From Salticus scenicus (Eukaryota > Arthropoda > Arachnida > Araneae > Salticidae): a DNA stretch of 64,000 nt. The stretch is taken from positions 98,378,436 through 98,442,435 of the forward strand of contig OZ005662.1 in assembly GCA_963930645.1 (NCBI GenBank). Reading direction: 5' to 3'. Positions 34,335 to 46,100 of the stretch are shown here, piece by piece; the first letter of the stretch is position 1; the number at the start of each line of letters is the position of its first letter. The notes under the pieces are model-generated. The model saw only the letters and a program-made list of their open reading frames with translations, was not told the origin of the DNA and made no database searches. The position numbers and the translations under genes are program-made.

Positions 34335-34960
34335 ACTTTTTGACCCCACGTAACTCACCACATGTTCTTAGGTAAAATTTAAATATTGAAAAATCAACAT
34401 TATTTTAAAGCACTTCAAAAACTGAGATTTTTTTTACTAGTCAGGAGAACAACATTGACCTATTAGTGTGTATATTTGAGGGTCACTCCTGTACTAAACT
34501 TTGAAAAACCCACCTACCCTGTACTGTAAAAAAAACAATAAATATTTGGATCTAGAAAAGTTTCTTAGGTGTAAAAATATTTTGGATCACCCTGTAAAAG
34601 GTTTGTAGCATCTGCCTATGAGGCCATGGAGATTCTTTAAAAAACTGCAATTTTTACTTTTTTAATCATGACCCATAAGCATCAGAATGAAGAAATGTTA
34701 AATGCATGCGCAAGCTTTATCATTTGCATAATTGAATAGCCAAAGGTTATAAACATGTAACGTTACATCTCAAAATAAAAGGGGTCACATTTTTATCTTG
34801 ATTCAATGAATGCTCAATGGTAATATACAGTGTTTTCGCTGATATAAAAATGTCCTTTATAAAATCGTAAACGATCATTCTTTTTTTGTTTTTTTCCTTA
34901 TAGGTCAGGGATGGTTTAGGAAAAGAAAAATCGCCCCCCAAGAAGGAGAAACGTGAATTT
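34335..34960. other. non-coding stretch
   Basis: AT-rich; no gene or clear repeat edge found. Confidence 0.5.
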
Positions 34961-35400
34961 AAAGGCCTGCAAGTCGAATGGGGATATTTTCGAAAGTGTA
35001 AAGTTATTAGGAGGGGGGCAAAAAAATAAAAATATATCGTTCAAAATTGGTGGTTTTCGATACTTAAAATCGGATATTTTTGAATTTGTAAAATTATTAG
35101 GAGGGGGGGCTATGGGCAAAAACAAATAGAAATGACCGTTCAAAATTGGTACAGATTGGTTTTAGAGGCCTGCATATCGAATAGGGATATTTTCGAAAGT
35201 GTAACGTTACTAGGAAGGGGTAAAAAAAATAAAATAGATCATTCAAAATTGGTTTTTGATACTTACAAATCGGATATTTTCGAATTTTTAAAATTATTGG
35301 GGGGGGGGGGGCAAAAAAAATAAAAGTAGATCGTTCAAAACTGGTGCATAGAGGTTTTTGATATCGATTGCGGATATTTTAGAATTTGTAGGAGGGGGAA
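34960..35400 (+). repeat. tandem repeat, ~200-bp unit made of two ~100-bp halves
   Basis: GGATATTTTCGAAAGTGTAA occurs near 34980 and 35184. The related CGGATATTTTTGAATTTG / CGGATATTTTCGAATTTT half-unit occurs near 35073 and 35270, and a further half near 35370. Each half ends in a G run then AAAAAAATAAA and CGTTCAAAATTGGT. Frames in it are by-products. Confidence 0.85.
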
Positions 35401-36080
35401 AATAACAGAAATAAGAGTTGGAGCATTTTGGGAATTTTTTCCGAAGGCGACATTTTTCCTAATCAGATTAGCTTTTTTTTTTTTCACGTGATAAAAATTA
35501 ATGACAATTCAGTAATTATAATGATTCATTTAAAAATAGGGTCCAGCGAAGCCTGCTAGTAGTAAATAAATATCACCCCTTTCTAGAAAACCGTTACATA
35601 ATATTTGTTTCATGCTCAGCTGTTCAATTATGGAAATTAATTTTTTATAAAGCTTGCACATGCATCGCGTCTAATTTAATATGCCATATTTCCTAAATTT
35701 GCACTGGGTGTTATAATTTAAAAAGTAGACTGAAGTTTTTTTAAAGACACAAAATTTTATACAGATGCTCACTTTTTACAGGGTGACATTTTGTTTAATT
35801 TTTTACTAGTCACCTCTAGATATTTGACAAAATATCCAAATACTAATTGTCAGCTCAAATGCCTCAGTATTAAAATTATTATTAAAAAAAATCCACCACC
35901 ATTCGTTTTAAAGGCGACCATATTATAAATAATTCTGGCATGTTAGAAAAAGCAGATTACCAATCTTTTCTAAAAAATACCATCAACTCCATAATGATAA
36001 AGCCTGTAAATAAATTATAAATTCTTCAAACCTTCAATTGAAGAAGGTCATCATGATAACCTCGAACAAAGACGTCGTTT
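35401..36080. other. non-coding stretch before the GC-rich island
   Basis: AT-rich and without a supported gene. AGCGAAGCCTGCTAGTAG near 35547 resembles, inverted, the element start at 55320 (GCTTCGCCCGCTAGCGGG). Confidence 0.45.
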
Positions 36081-36084
36081 TTTT

Positions 36085-36297
36085 TCTGCCCATCCAGTCA
36101 TGTCTGCCCTGCCAACGGCTCCCAGCCAATGGTTGAGAATGAGGTCACCCTCCCAGCCAATGGCTGATCCCATATGCCATTGCTGCTCCCAGCCAATGCT
36201 GCTTCCAGCCAATGGCTGAGAATGAGGTCCCAGCGCCGTGGTCCGCCCACCCAGCCGCTCTTAGCCGCCCGCCTTGATCGGCTTTCATTGGTCTAAC
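36085..36297 (+). promoter_or_regulatory. CCAAT-box array upstream of the 36.3-kb gene
   Basis: CCAGCCAATGG or close variants occur at about 36122, 36153, 36189 and 36205, and an inverted CATTGGTC at about 36284, just before the ATG at 36298. The block AGCCAATGG..TGAGAATGAGGTC is duplicated ~83 bp apart. The patch is GC-rich with no TATA box. Several CCAAT boxes close to a start resemble a TATA-less promoter. Function is inferred. Confidence 0.6.
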
Positions 36298-37008
36298 ATG
36301 GCGACCATCGTCGATATTTTCCCCCAAGAATTATCAGAGGAACCCATCTCTCTGCTCACCACACCGGACTACCATAACCTGCATGAAGGCATCGAGTCGG
36401 TGAAACCCTTCATCATCTTCATGACGGGGGAAGAAAAAGTCTATTATGAGTCCCAAAAGTTCAATCTCACCTACCAGAAGCATTTCGGTGACGTGATGAA
36501 AGGGGTCGGATGTAACCAAATGTCTCGAGTCAAGTCGTGGGTGTATGCCGCCACCAAACTGAAACGCGCAGTGGACCCTGCTAATAAGAAGAACACTGAC
36601 GTCCGGGCCGGTTTCGTGTTTGGCCGGACGTTTCTCGTGAAGAGCGCCTTCACCTTTGGCCACCTGTGTGTGAAAGCGGGAACCGGGCATGTGCTCCAAC
36701 TCCATGCCGCCCCTTTGGTTTTTTACTATATCCGCAAGCCTCCCAGCGGGATCGAAGAAAAGAAGTTTCATCCTAAAGAGCAATATAATTATGCGGCCCG
36801 GATGCTGCAATCAGAAGAACTTATTACTATCTCCCTGCAGGACTGGATTACGTGCTGTACACCATCCAAAAGACTCTCTTCAGAATTACCACGGTCCACG
36901 CCCAGGAGCCGGAAGATGACTGGTTGGATCCGAGAAAAGCGCCGACGATCGGGGGGGGGATCAAAAGCAGCGTCTCCGCAAAAAGCAGCGTCTCCTGCAA
37001 CCCTATGA
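36298..37008 (+). pseudogene. virus-like gene, 5' part, with frameshifts near its end
   Basis: The start is likely ATG at 36298 (MATIVDIFPQELSEEPISLL), directly after the CCAAT array; an earlier in-frame ATG at 36274 lies inside the promoter. About 180 codons are GC-rich and protein-like (PFIIFMTGEEKVYYESQKF, VKSWVYAATKLKRAVD, FGHLCVKAGTGHVLQ, YYIRKPPSGIEEK). At about 36835-36845 the plausible coding shifts to another frame, and a second shift is needed at the run of nine G at 36951-36959. After that the frame runs on without a stop into the Pro-rich stretch at 37019. The three parts therefore look like one gene of roughly 470 codons broken twice. I recognise no family; the TGEEKVYY opening loosely echoes the RTGDGNLF start of the 22.6-kb gene. 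A homopolymer assembly error at the G run is possible. Confidence 0.6.
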
Positions 37009-37018
37009 CCGACCGCCT

Positions 37019-37702
37019 ATGACGCCCTACATTCACGACCTTTCTTCCTCCGAAGAGGAGCCGTCGACCAGCTCAGATGTGCCACCACAATCGACCAGCT
37101 CAGAGCCACTACAGTATGAAGATGTGAGCAGCCCAGAGCCGAATTTTGTGTCGCCACCCCGTGACTTTGTCATGCCAGCTTCTTCGACAAGTGTTGTGCC
37201 ACCTGACATGAGTGTTGTGCCACCCCATGACTTTGTATCCCCAGCTGCTTCGACAAGTGTTATGCCCCCTGTATCCCATCACATGCCACCCCGTAACTTT
37301 GTCATGAGTGTTGTGCCACATGTATCCCATGACATAACACCCCTTAACTTTGTCATGAGTGTTGTGCCACCCCGTGACTTTGTCATGCCACCTGTATCCC
37401 ATGACATCCCACCTCGTGACTTTGACATGCCACCCTTTTCCCTTCACGATTTGGTTTCTCCATCGGCTGATTGGTGGGCTGATTGGACCCTCTCCACGAG
37501 TCCAGCTGCCACCACCCCTGGAGGGGTGATGGCTCCCGCAGAATACGTAAAATTTTATCAAGAAAAAACAGCATTGAAAGACTACGGAACACCCCCACAA
37601 ATAATCAACCTAAAAACGAAAGAAAAGGGTCTCGATTTGTGCATGACCCAGGAAGAAAAAGATGTCTTATTATATATGGATAAAAAATTTTTAAACCCTT
37701 GA
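37019..37702 (+). CDS. Pro-rich repeat protein, probably the 3' part of the same gene
   Basis: Open frame of 227 codons from an internal ATG. It begins IHDLSSSEEEPSTSSD, an acidic Ser/Glu stretch, then holds a run of degenerate 8-12 residue repeats (PPRDFVMP, SVVPPRDFVMPPVSHD, IPPRDFDMPP) with Pro, Asp, Val and Met in fixed places, and ends in a charged tail (QEEKDVLLYMDKKFLNP). No membrane segment or signal peptide. The frame is open leftward to about 36920, which supports joining it to the gene upstream. Its stop and last codons (ATATATGGATAAAAAATTTT) are also the start of each unit of the repeat array that follows, so the array was built from this gene's end. Confidence 0.65.
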   Translation: MTPYIHDLSSSEEEPSTSSDVPPQSTSSEPLQYEDVSSPEPNFVSPPRDFVMPASSTSVVPPDMSVVPPHDFVSPAASTSVMPPVSHHMPPRNFVMSVVPHVSHDITPLNFVMSVVPPRDFVMPPVSHDIPPRDFDMPPFSLHDLVSPSADWWADWTLSTSPAATTPGGVMAPAEYVKFYQEKTALKDYGTPPQIINLKTKEKGLDLCMTQEEKDVLLYMDKKFLNP

Positions 37703-38369
37703 AGTCCCCATCTAGCAAACATGACTAATTAAAATAAGTTCATTTGGCTCAGTAATTTTAAAGGATCATCATTTTCTGTCTACAAATAAATAAATAGATA
37801 TAATAATAATTTATATGTCATTAAGAATAATTTTGATGATTATATATGGATAAAAAATTTTTAATGGGACAACCCTGAAAATCTAGTAGAACATGCAGAC
37901 TAATTAAAATAATTGGTGCACCATTGAAAAGAAGTGGCTCAGTAATTTGAAAGGTGTTCCAGGGAGAACCATCATCATTTTCACGTATTGTTTACAAATA
38001 AATAAATATATATATATATATATTCAATCTTTAAGTAATTTAAATATATGTCATTAAGAATAATTTTGATATCAGTATAAATTATTATATATGGTGAGAT
38101 GGGATAAAAAATTTTAATGAGAAATTTGCTGCAACCTCTAAGAGATAAAGTTGAGATTTTTTGAAAATCCATCCCATTCACACAGACCTGAAAATCTAGC
38201 CATCGATTTCGGAGAATCCAATTAAATTATTTTTCATGCAGACTAATTAAAATAAATTCATTTGAAAGCTTTGTTGATGGCTCAGTAATTTGAAAGGTGA
38301 TTTCTACAGTTGTTCAAGGGACACCACATCATTTTCACGTATTGTTTACATATAATAATAATAATAATA

Positions 38370-38413
<44 letters not shown>

Positions 38414-38860
38414 TAAGTAATTTAAATATATACCATTAAGAATAATTTTGATGTGGGTATATGGATAAAAAAATTTTAATGAGACAACCCTTGAAGAGAT
38501 AAAGTTGTCCATCCCATTCACAGAGACCTGAAAATCTAGCAAACATATTGTTCATCGATTTCGGAGAATCCAATAAAATTATTTTTCATGCAGACTAATT
38601 AAAATAATTGGAAAAACAATGCACCATAAAAAAGATGTTTTAAAAGTTATCATAAGTGGCTCAGTAATTTGAAAGGTGACAGTTGTTCTAGGGAGAACCA
38701 TCATCATTTTCACGTATTGTTTACATATAATAATTATTTATATAATAATTTATATATATTAAGAATAATTTTGATGTGGGTATAAATTATTATATATGGA
38801 TAAAAAAATTTTAATGAGACAACCCTTAAAGAGATAAAGTTGTCCATCCCATTCACAGAG
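37703..38860 (+). repeat. hr-like tandem array, left part (unit ~330-380 bp)
   Basis: Units begin TATATATGGATAAAAAATTT at about 37840, 38088 (variant), 38455 and 38789. They continue through GAGACAACCCTTGAAGAGAT, CCATCCCATTCACAGAGACC, TCGATTTCGGAGAATCCAA, TTTTTCATGCAGACTAATTA, AAGTGGCTCAGTAATTTGAA, ACCATCATCATTTTCACGTA and TTAAGAATAATTTTGATGTG. The last two spacings are about 367 and 334 bp. The same series resumes after the 7.8-kb insertion. Similar repeats in inverted orientation occur at 49.3-51.4 kb. Baculovirus- and nudivirus-type homologous regions have this kind of arrangement, but the assignment is inference. Confidence 0.85.
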
Positions 38861-39059
38861 AGCCGTATTCTCCCTAAACCGGAAAATGGAACGTAATCGG
38901 AATGGACACTAGCCGGAATCTAGTCTAAATCCCGATCCGTATGGAAACTTCTATTCTCCCTTCATTGAATTCCGTATGCGAAATCATTCCGAAGCATTCG
39001 AGAGGAAGTGACGTTTTTGAGACGCTCAAACCAATCAGCAGTTAGAGAAAAATCACGCT

Positions 39060-40010
39060 TGTTTGTAAACAAACAATCGCTGGATAATGGTTGTATTTTC
39101 TCATAGAAATTTAAAATCGCTCATATTTAGTTCTGCTTAAACAGATATTTCAGAGTGTGTTTGAAAAGAAAGATACATCTAAAAATTAAAAAAGTGATCG
39201 GTCAAAAAATCACCGTTCCATAAATCGTATGATTAATGTAGTAAAATTTTCATAAAGTTTATTCATGACATCACATAATTTATTCCTAATACTTAAGGAT
39301 TCGATTGCTTTATAACTAAAACATGAATATCATCCGAATACAGTATTTGCTGTATAGCATTACATTTTGCATGTATCATATTACGAGGTTTTATCACACC
39401 TAACAATACTTTATCTAATTTTTTCTATTGTTGAATTATTCATTTATTAATGGTTATTTCATTTTTATTGTGTACTTAATTTGTGACGTTTACCAAATAT
39501 TTACCTTAAAATTAAAAAAAAATAACAGGAAATTTTTATAATTTTAAAATTATTGTTTATTGATTTAATGGAATTCTTTTCTTTTATTAATTATTTAGTT
39601 AATTTGTTGAATAATTTGAAATTTATACTCATTTAAATATGGTGACTGATTAAATTATTAACATAACAGTTAGCTTACTTGTTATATAATTTTATATTCG
39701 AGTAATTTCTTCATCAGAGGTTTTAGTTAATTTGTCATGAAGAAATTTGAAAGAATTTTTTAAAACATATAAGCTGAATTTTTTCAATGTCTTAATTATT
39801 CATAGGAAACAGAGTTATTGCTATAGTATGTCATGATTTGTGGAAAAATATTTTTTATTTTTAATTGTAATTTTTCCAGTCGCAAGTCAAACCTTATACA
39901 TCCTAAATTAAAAAAATTTCCAGCAGTTTTTACAAGAACCTATAAAAATATATGAAAGTCTATAAGAGATATTCTTTTAAAACATATTTTTACATTCTGC
40001 AATATTCATA
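39060..40010. other. interior of the 7.8-kb element, non-coding
   Basis: AT-rich; only short frames, none protein-like. Confidence 0.5.
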
Positions 40011-40011
40011 A

Positions 40012-40160
40012 AAGAAAGTATTGGATTCGTAAAATTTTTTAACTTCTAGTCTTTGATGGATTTTACATGTTTAAAGATGTTTCACACGTGATTTGAACAT
40101 TCAGAAATTGGCTGGCTGTGTGTTAGACGTCTGCTGAAGCTTCGTATCTGTGAGAAGAAA
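40012..40160 (-). repeat. decayed 3' end of a family A Helentron-like element
   Basis: AGAAAGTATTGGATTCGTAA, then TTGATGGATTTTACATG and a GGCTGGCTGTGTGTTAG relic of the microsatellite, parallel the 3' end of the family A copies in inverted orientation. The hairpin arm is only partly kept. Confidence 0.6.
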
Positions 40161-40330
40161 AAATATATAACCCCCCCCACACACACACCACCATATATAC
40201 ACTCTACCTCAATTTACTATTAATTTCACCTCTAATATGTTACAAAATAACATTTATTTAGACTACCTATAAAATTTATGCTGTTAGGATTGCCAGAAAA
40301 AAAAAATGTTAAATTGTCTTGTATTTTTAA

Positions 40331-40364
<34 letters not shown>

Positions 40365-40544
40365 CAGCCCAGCCATTAGTTATTATTATTATTTTTTCTC
40401 TTTAAGGCTATCAGTGAAGTGTATTAATGGTTTTTAAAAGATTCGAGATCAGCGGGTCATCAATATTTTAGACTATTTTTTGTAAAAATTGATCATTCTG
40501 TGTGTTCAATAAAAAAAGCTGAATGAAATGTCTCTCACTTGATA

Positions 40545-40700
40545 TGTTCATAAGAAAGAAGGTGCTGGCTTCAATCCTAGGTCAAATTTATCCGAGCAGT
40601 TTGGAGTTTTACATGGTTTTCTCTGAAACGCATAAACATGGCTTAGAACCCTTGCATAGTCAATCAGTTCCAAACCACACAACACAATCCAGTTTTGCCC
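40545..40700 (+). repeat. decayed SINE (family 1)
   Basis: GGTGCTGGCTTCAATCCTAGG (B-box region), GGAGTTTTACATGGTTTTCTC and a CATAGTCAATCAG stretch follow the SINE order with many changes. No TSD found. Confidence 0.5.
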
Positions 40701-40854
40701 TTTACCGTTATTGGATATTACACTGATTGATCATATCAATTTAAACAATTTTCTGAATTACCTGTATTTGTACAATCGATTTCATTTAAGAAAATTCTTC
40801 TCTAAAGATCACCCCCCCCCCACACACACACACACAACATCACATATAATGGAG

Positions 40855-41010
40855 GGTGTTGTGTTGTTTAAGGTAAACTGACTATGCGAGGACCCTAGGC
40901 CTGGGTGGCGTTCCTTCTGTAGGTCTCTTTGTAAAGAATCCTGGCTCAAATTCATGCAAGTTTCAGAAAAATCTCTGAACTGCTAGTGCTGAGTTTGAAC
41001 CCCACATTTA
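40855..41010 (-). repeat. decayed SINE (family 1), minus strand
   Basis: CCTAGGCCTGGGTGGCG, GGTCTCTTTGTAAAGAATCC and CTGAGTTTGAACCCC mirror the better copy at 41177-41382 in the same orientation. Confidence 0.5.
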
Positions 41011-41176
41011 ATGGATTCAAAATTATTAACTACGATAGATCAAATTATGAATCACTCCCAAGTTATAATAGATCATGAATGAAAAACAAAAATTAACCAA
41101 CATATTATTAAAAAACAATCTCAAATGCCATATTCCTCACTGTAAGATTCATTGTTGGCTCTTTGTAATATGTAAG

Positions 41177-41382
41177 TTGGTTGGTTGTAGGATTTAAGGC
41201 CGATTGACTCCTAAAGTGTCCTAGGCCTACAGGAGGAATGCCCTCCGTGGGGGTCTTTCTAAGGGGTCCTAGCCCGTATTTACGCGAGTTTCGGAGGAAA
41301 CCACGGAAAACTCCGAACGGCTAGGTCGATGAGCGCGACCTGGGATCGAACCCGGCACCTCCCATCTACCAGCTTTGAGCGC
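41177..41382 (-). mobile_element. tRNA-derived SINE (family 1) with 13-bp TSD
   Basis: Minus strand: AGCGCTCAAAGCTGG, then GGTTCGATCCCAGGTCGCGC (B box), AGTTTTCCGTGGTTTCCTCC, GGGGTCTTTC-type body on the other strand, and a CCAACCAA tail. TGTAATATGTAAG flanks it at 41164-41176 and 41383-41395. Confidence 0.92.
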
Positions 41383-41395
41383 TGTAATATGTAAG

Positions 41396-42440
41396 AATCT
41401 GTTAAAGTAAAATGTAATGAAAAATTCACAACTTGCAACAACATAAGTGTGATTTTTTTTTTTTTTTTTTTTTTTTAATAAGCAGCTACTTCATAATAAG
41501 CTAATTTTTTAAAAGCTTATTTTTTTATTTATATATTTTTTATAAGCAGCTACTTGATATTAAGTTAATCTTTTAAAAGCCTTTTTTTTTTTTTTTTTAA
41601 ATTTATTAATAATCCTAATAAACCAAACGTCCAATTTTCTGAAAAGTAACACTGTAAACTGTTGTCATTACTAAAACAATTATATATATATAAAAAAAAA
41701 AAAAAAAAAAAAAAAGTCACAAATTTGGCCAAGGGTGTCCCATACTAAAGCTGTGCTCTATTTTCAGCAAATCAAAGCCATGGTTAACTGCTATCATATA
41801 CAGCTATTAAGAAAATATAAATGATATTCAATTATTTGAAGTTCATTATGTTGATTAGAAACATGGTTATTTCAAAATAAACTAAAAGTGCATTGACATT
41901 AAGAAACAGCTTTAGTATAAGATCTCTTGATGAAGTTTGAAAACTGGCTCCTAAGTAGCTCGAGTGATTTTCGGAAGTCTTTTATTATGCAATTGCAATA
42001 GTTATTTTAATTCTTCACCAAAGTGGCAAAAAATAATAAAAGTCGCGAAGGGGATTCTATACTAAAACTGCACCCATTTTAGTTTGTGGATGATAAAATC
42101 AAGGGGAAAAAAACTATCAGACAATTCGATTAATTTAAATGAACATTTAAAAAATAAATAAATCTAAATAAAATTTTAAATTATCTATTATGACATCAAT
42201 TTTATCAGCTATTTTTGTTTAAACAGGAATAATTTTTAAATTTAACATTCATGTGTAAAGAAGTGTTTCATTTATATATATATATATATTTAAAAAAAAT
42301 GAAATAAAAAGTTGTAAACATGTTATATTGTTGGTCTGTACTTGAAATTACAGCTCAAAGAAGAATGTTGGGGAAAAACACAAAAAATCATATTTTTAAA
42401 AATATTGAAAATTTAAAGTGCATTGTGAATCTGCACATAT
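41396..42440. other. interior of the 7.8-kb element, non-coding
   Basis: AT-rich with T runs near 41455 and 41585 and an A run near 41692. AAGCAGCTACTT.ATA is duplicated near 41480 and 41545. No gene. Confidence 0.5.
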
Positions 42441-42453
42441 TCCTCTATCTAGA

Positions 42454-42742
42454 GGGCCCACCAGCGGCCAAGCGGTTCTGCACCAAAAAGCTGGTATACA
42501 CAAGGTGCCGGGTTCGATCCCAGGTCGCGCTCGTTGGCTTAGCCGTTCAGAGTTTTCAGTGTTTTTCTCCAAAACTTGTGTAAATATGGACCTTAGAAAA
42601 CCCGTTCAGAGTTTTCCGTGGTTTTCTCCAAAACTTGTGTAAATATGGGCCTGAGAAGACCCCTTAGAAAAACCCCCACGGAGGGTATCCCCCATCAGGC
42701 CCAGGACCTACAGCAGTCATTCGGCCTTATTCCCAAATTCAA
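42454..42742 (+). mobile_element. tRNA-derived SINE (family 1) with 13-bp TSD
   Basis: A-box side AGCGGCCAAGCGGTTC, B box GGGTTCGATCCCAGG, then a body containing a direct duplication (CGTTCAGAGTTTTC through TGTGTAAATATGG, twice) and ATCAGGCCCAGGACCTAC. TCCTCTATCTAGA lies at 42441-42453 and 42743-42755. The duplication makes it longer than its relatives. Confidence 0.93.
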
Positions 42743-43020
42743 TCCTCTATCTAGAAGGGGGAAAAAAAGAATGTGCCATATATATATTTTTTTTTAAATC
42801 TACATCGCACACAGGCAAAGATACAGATATCTTCTTTTAATAGTATAAAAGCAGGCTTTGCCTGCCTCACGGGAAAAACGAAAAGAAAGAACATATAAGC
42901 CAACTTGATTGATTGAAATCGATATTTCAAAAATAAATAAATAATTAAAATAAAATATTATGATGTCAGTTTAAAATATATATGTATATTTTTTATTAAA
43001 TAATTTAAACATTTAAATAA

Positions 43021-43187
43021 ACAAATAATTAAAGTAAACCTTACTTTTACTCCTCGTGCGTTACGCCTGAGTACTTGCGGGAGCCTCCCCCCCCCCCTTT
43101 TGTCAGTGACAAGGGAAGGGGGGGCTCCCGCAAGTACTCAGGTGTAACACACGAAGAGTAGAAGTAAGGTTTACTTTAATTATTTGT
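43021..43187. repeat. 167-bp palindrome with ~80-bp arms
   Basis: ACAAATAATTAAAGTAAACC at the left is perfectly inverted at the right. The arms run through CTGAGTACTTGCGGGAG to a C-run/G-run centre near 43104, with a few substitutions. It can form a long hairpin and is probably a fold-back MITE. Confidence 0.9.
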
Positions 43188-46100
43188 AATAGTATGTTTC
43201 TCGCTTTAATGTTTTCAATGAATTTAAATAAACGTTAATGATTATTGGTGACTATTTTCAGCACAGCTTTAATATGGAACACGCTTGGTAGTTTCAAACA
43301 TTTTGTTTGCCATTTTAGTAGTAAATTGAAATGGTTATTGCAATTGCATAAGTAAAGACCATGACATCAATCATCACATAGCAAAAAAATAATAATAAAG
43401 GTCCCCAAAGAGGTTATAGCTGTCTCAACATTACTTTTGTGAATAACAAAATCAAGGTCGAAAAAATTGATTATTTGAAATTAATATTAAAATAATAATA
43501 ATAATAATAAAATGCATTATTATGTCAGTTTTATCAGATATTTTTTTATGATACAGATTTACATAAAAATAAATTTATTATTTTTTTTTTAATCAAAGGG
43601 CGGGGGGAGGGGGGGACAACATTGTTATGGGGTTTTTATTTAATATATTTTGAACAAATTATCCTATTGAATCAAAAGTTACAGCGCTAGATAGATTTAT
43701 AAATTTGAAATTAATAAATGTACCAATTTTTGTTGCGATCGGTGGAACAGTTTACTTTGTAAAACAAATTAAAATCTGATATAACACAACATACAATTTA
43801 TCAAAATAAAATCGCGGTCTAGAAATTTTTTTTGGAGTGGTTGTACCTAACACCGTTCTAGAAACTTTTTACTTGCTAGTTTTTGAAGCTTTTTAGTTAC
43901 TAGTTAACATCTATTTTCAGAAGGCTTAAAAATGAAATTCTTATACCTACTCGGTATTCACAGAGTACATACTTAATTCTTGGTGCAGCTCTTGTAAAAT
44001 GTAAAATAATTCTGGAAAAAAAAAAAAAATCACAGTTGTTTCGGATAAAAATAATGGTACAACATTTCATCAGGCAAAAAAGTAGACATAAATGGCATTT
44101 TCATACACTTTTTTTTTTTTTTTTTTTTCAATTTATGGTATTTGCTGACAAAGTTTATTTATTGAATTTGAACGACAGATCTTTAGCATATTGAACTGTT
44201 AGAATATGTAACCAGACTTGAACAGAAATATAAATTTAACAAATGCCAATGTATGTAGTGCAGTATGCTATACGGTACAAAAAAAAAAAAAAAAATGCAG
44301 TTTGCTCTTAATATTTTTAGTAAAAATTAATATCAGTAAATAAAAAAAAAAAAAAATCAATTTAAACTTAAGATAAAAAGAAAATATAAAATTATTATCT
44401 GTACAGCAATTCATACTTAGATGTGATGTCGACTTATTTCCAAACATTACCAGGGAGATGTGCCTCAATCGTGCAGCTTTTTAATAAACACTGCACAATT
44501 TAGACACTCACCAGGCTTTAGTTACAATCACTTTTCAATTTCTTCTACAAAATTTACATTGTCCTCTTTAGGAGAGGTGACTTAAAGGGTGGACTGTCAG
44601 AGTTCTTCTGTAGGAGGACTGTCTCAGCTCTCAGCGTTGTCTTAATGAAAAATCTTTTCTTTCGCTCTTTTGTATGAAAGTAATGAATATTAAAGAATTA
44701 AGAGATCTAGTACACATAGAAAAATAAGTAAATATTAAATATAAATAAGAAAGCAGGAGGAAATTAATAATAATGATAAATAGAAAAGTTGTGAGGAAAT
44801 AAGATTGGGTCAATTGCAGGTCACCACAGGTCAGCTTTGGTAAAATATTGTGAGAAATCATTGGAAATTAATTATAATACTTTTATTTTTACTGCTAAAA
44901 GTGTTACTATTAAATGTGTTTTCATTAGGTGGTGCTTTGTTAACTAAGAGTCAGCAACAAATCATTTGCACCAGGTTAATGGAAAAGTACAACATTTTTT
45001 TTGCTCATTTAAGTTACCTATGAACTATTATAAAATAATAATAATCTACAAATTCTTGAATAGGTTTGCCACTACTGATCTGATTTTATAATAAATGAAT
45101 TTGGATTGTCTTAAAAATATGAATCTATATATATATATATAATATGTATATACACATACTATGTTAAATAATTTTACTTAATTTTTTGTCAGAAATCTTT
45201 AAGAATTTCCCCATACATTAACTATCAACACAGAAATGACATATTTTTACTATGCAACTTTTCTTCATCCTTTTCTTTTATTGCAAGAAATATTTTTAAC
45301 ACTAATTACTCCATAAATGACCAAAATAAATATGGTACTTGCTAGTTCTTGTGCATAATTTATTATTAATAATTTACTTTTTCTGATTAAAGAAAAAATC
45401 ATTCATTACATGTTACTTTTATCACTGTAATTAACACAATATTTTATTTTCTACAATTAGAAAAGGGTGCAAAACATTTAAAATAATGAACTACTCAATG
45501 GGATAATTGAATTTTCAACTACAACTTATTATTTCATTAAATGTAATAAGTGAGTCGTTGAAGGCATAATTCATCTGGCATGTAAAAATAAATATATTAA
45601 ATAAATTTACATTGTGTAGAGCAAAAATATAGTACACAACTAAAAAATCAAAGTTATATTAAAAAAAAAAAGCATTTCCAAAGCCTGTAATTCAATTTAA
45701 TACATATTTTTTAACAAATTAAGAAAAAGTTGTTTGTACTTAAAAGTGCTGGATGTTTCAATCAACTTCTGCAAAGTTTGCATTACTTGGTGAAGTAATG
45801 CAAAAGTTTGTAATTATCAGTTCAAAAATCTTCAACATTTAGAATAAGTAATAACTACGAAATACATACATATTACTTTATAAGCAAGTGGAAAGTTCCT
45901 TAAATTATTTAAGCTTTCAAATATAATAAAGCATGACTTGAATTATGTCATTTTAATGGAGAAAAGTGCCCAGATTAATATAATGAATGCAACAGAAAAA
46001 GGTAATATGAATACAGTGCATCACATGGAGTACCTAAGTTATGTCTCAAAAGTTATGGAATAAAAGGTAAAAAATGAACGAAATTTTAACGAATGTATAA

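Noticed and set aside
36334..36810. 158-codon minus-strand frame
   Set aside because: Antisense of the 36298 gene; the plus strand has the promoter-like region and more natural composition.
37109..37600. 163-codon minus-strand frame (WHNTHDKVTGWHV repeats)
   Set aside because: Antisense of the Pro-rich repeats of the 37019 frame.
42320..42642. two overlapping plus-strand frames of 74-87 codons
   Set aside because: They are reading frames through the SINE at 42454-42742.
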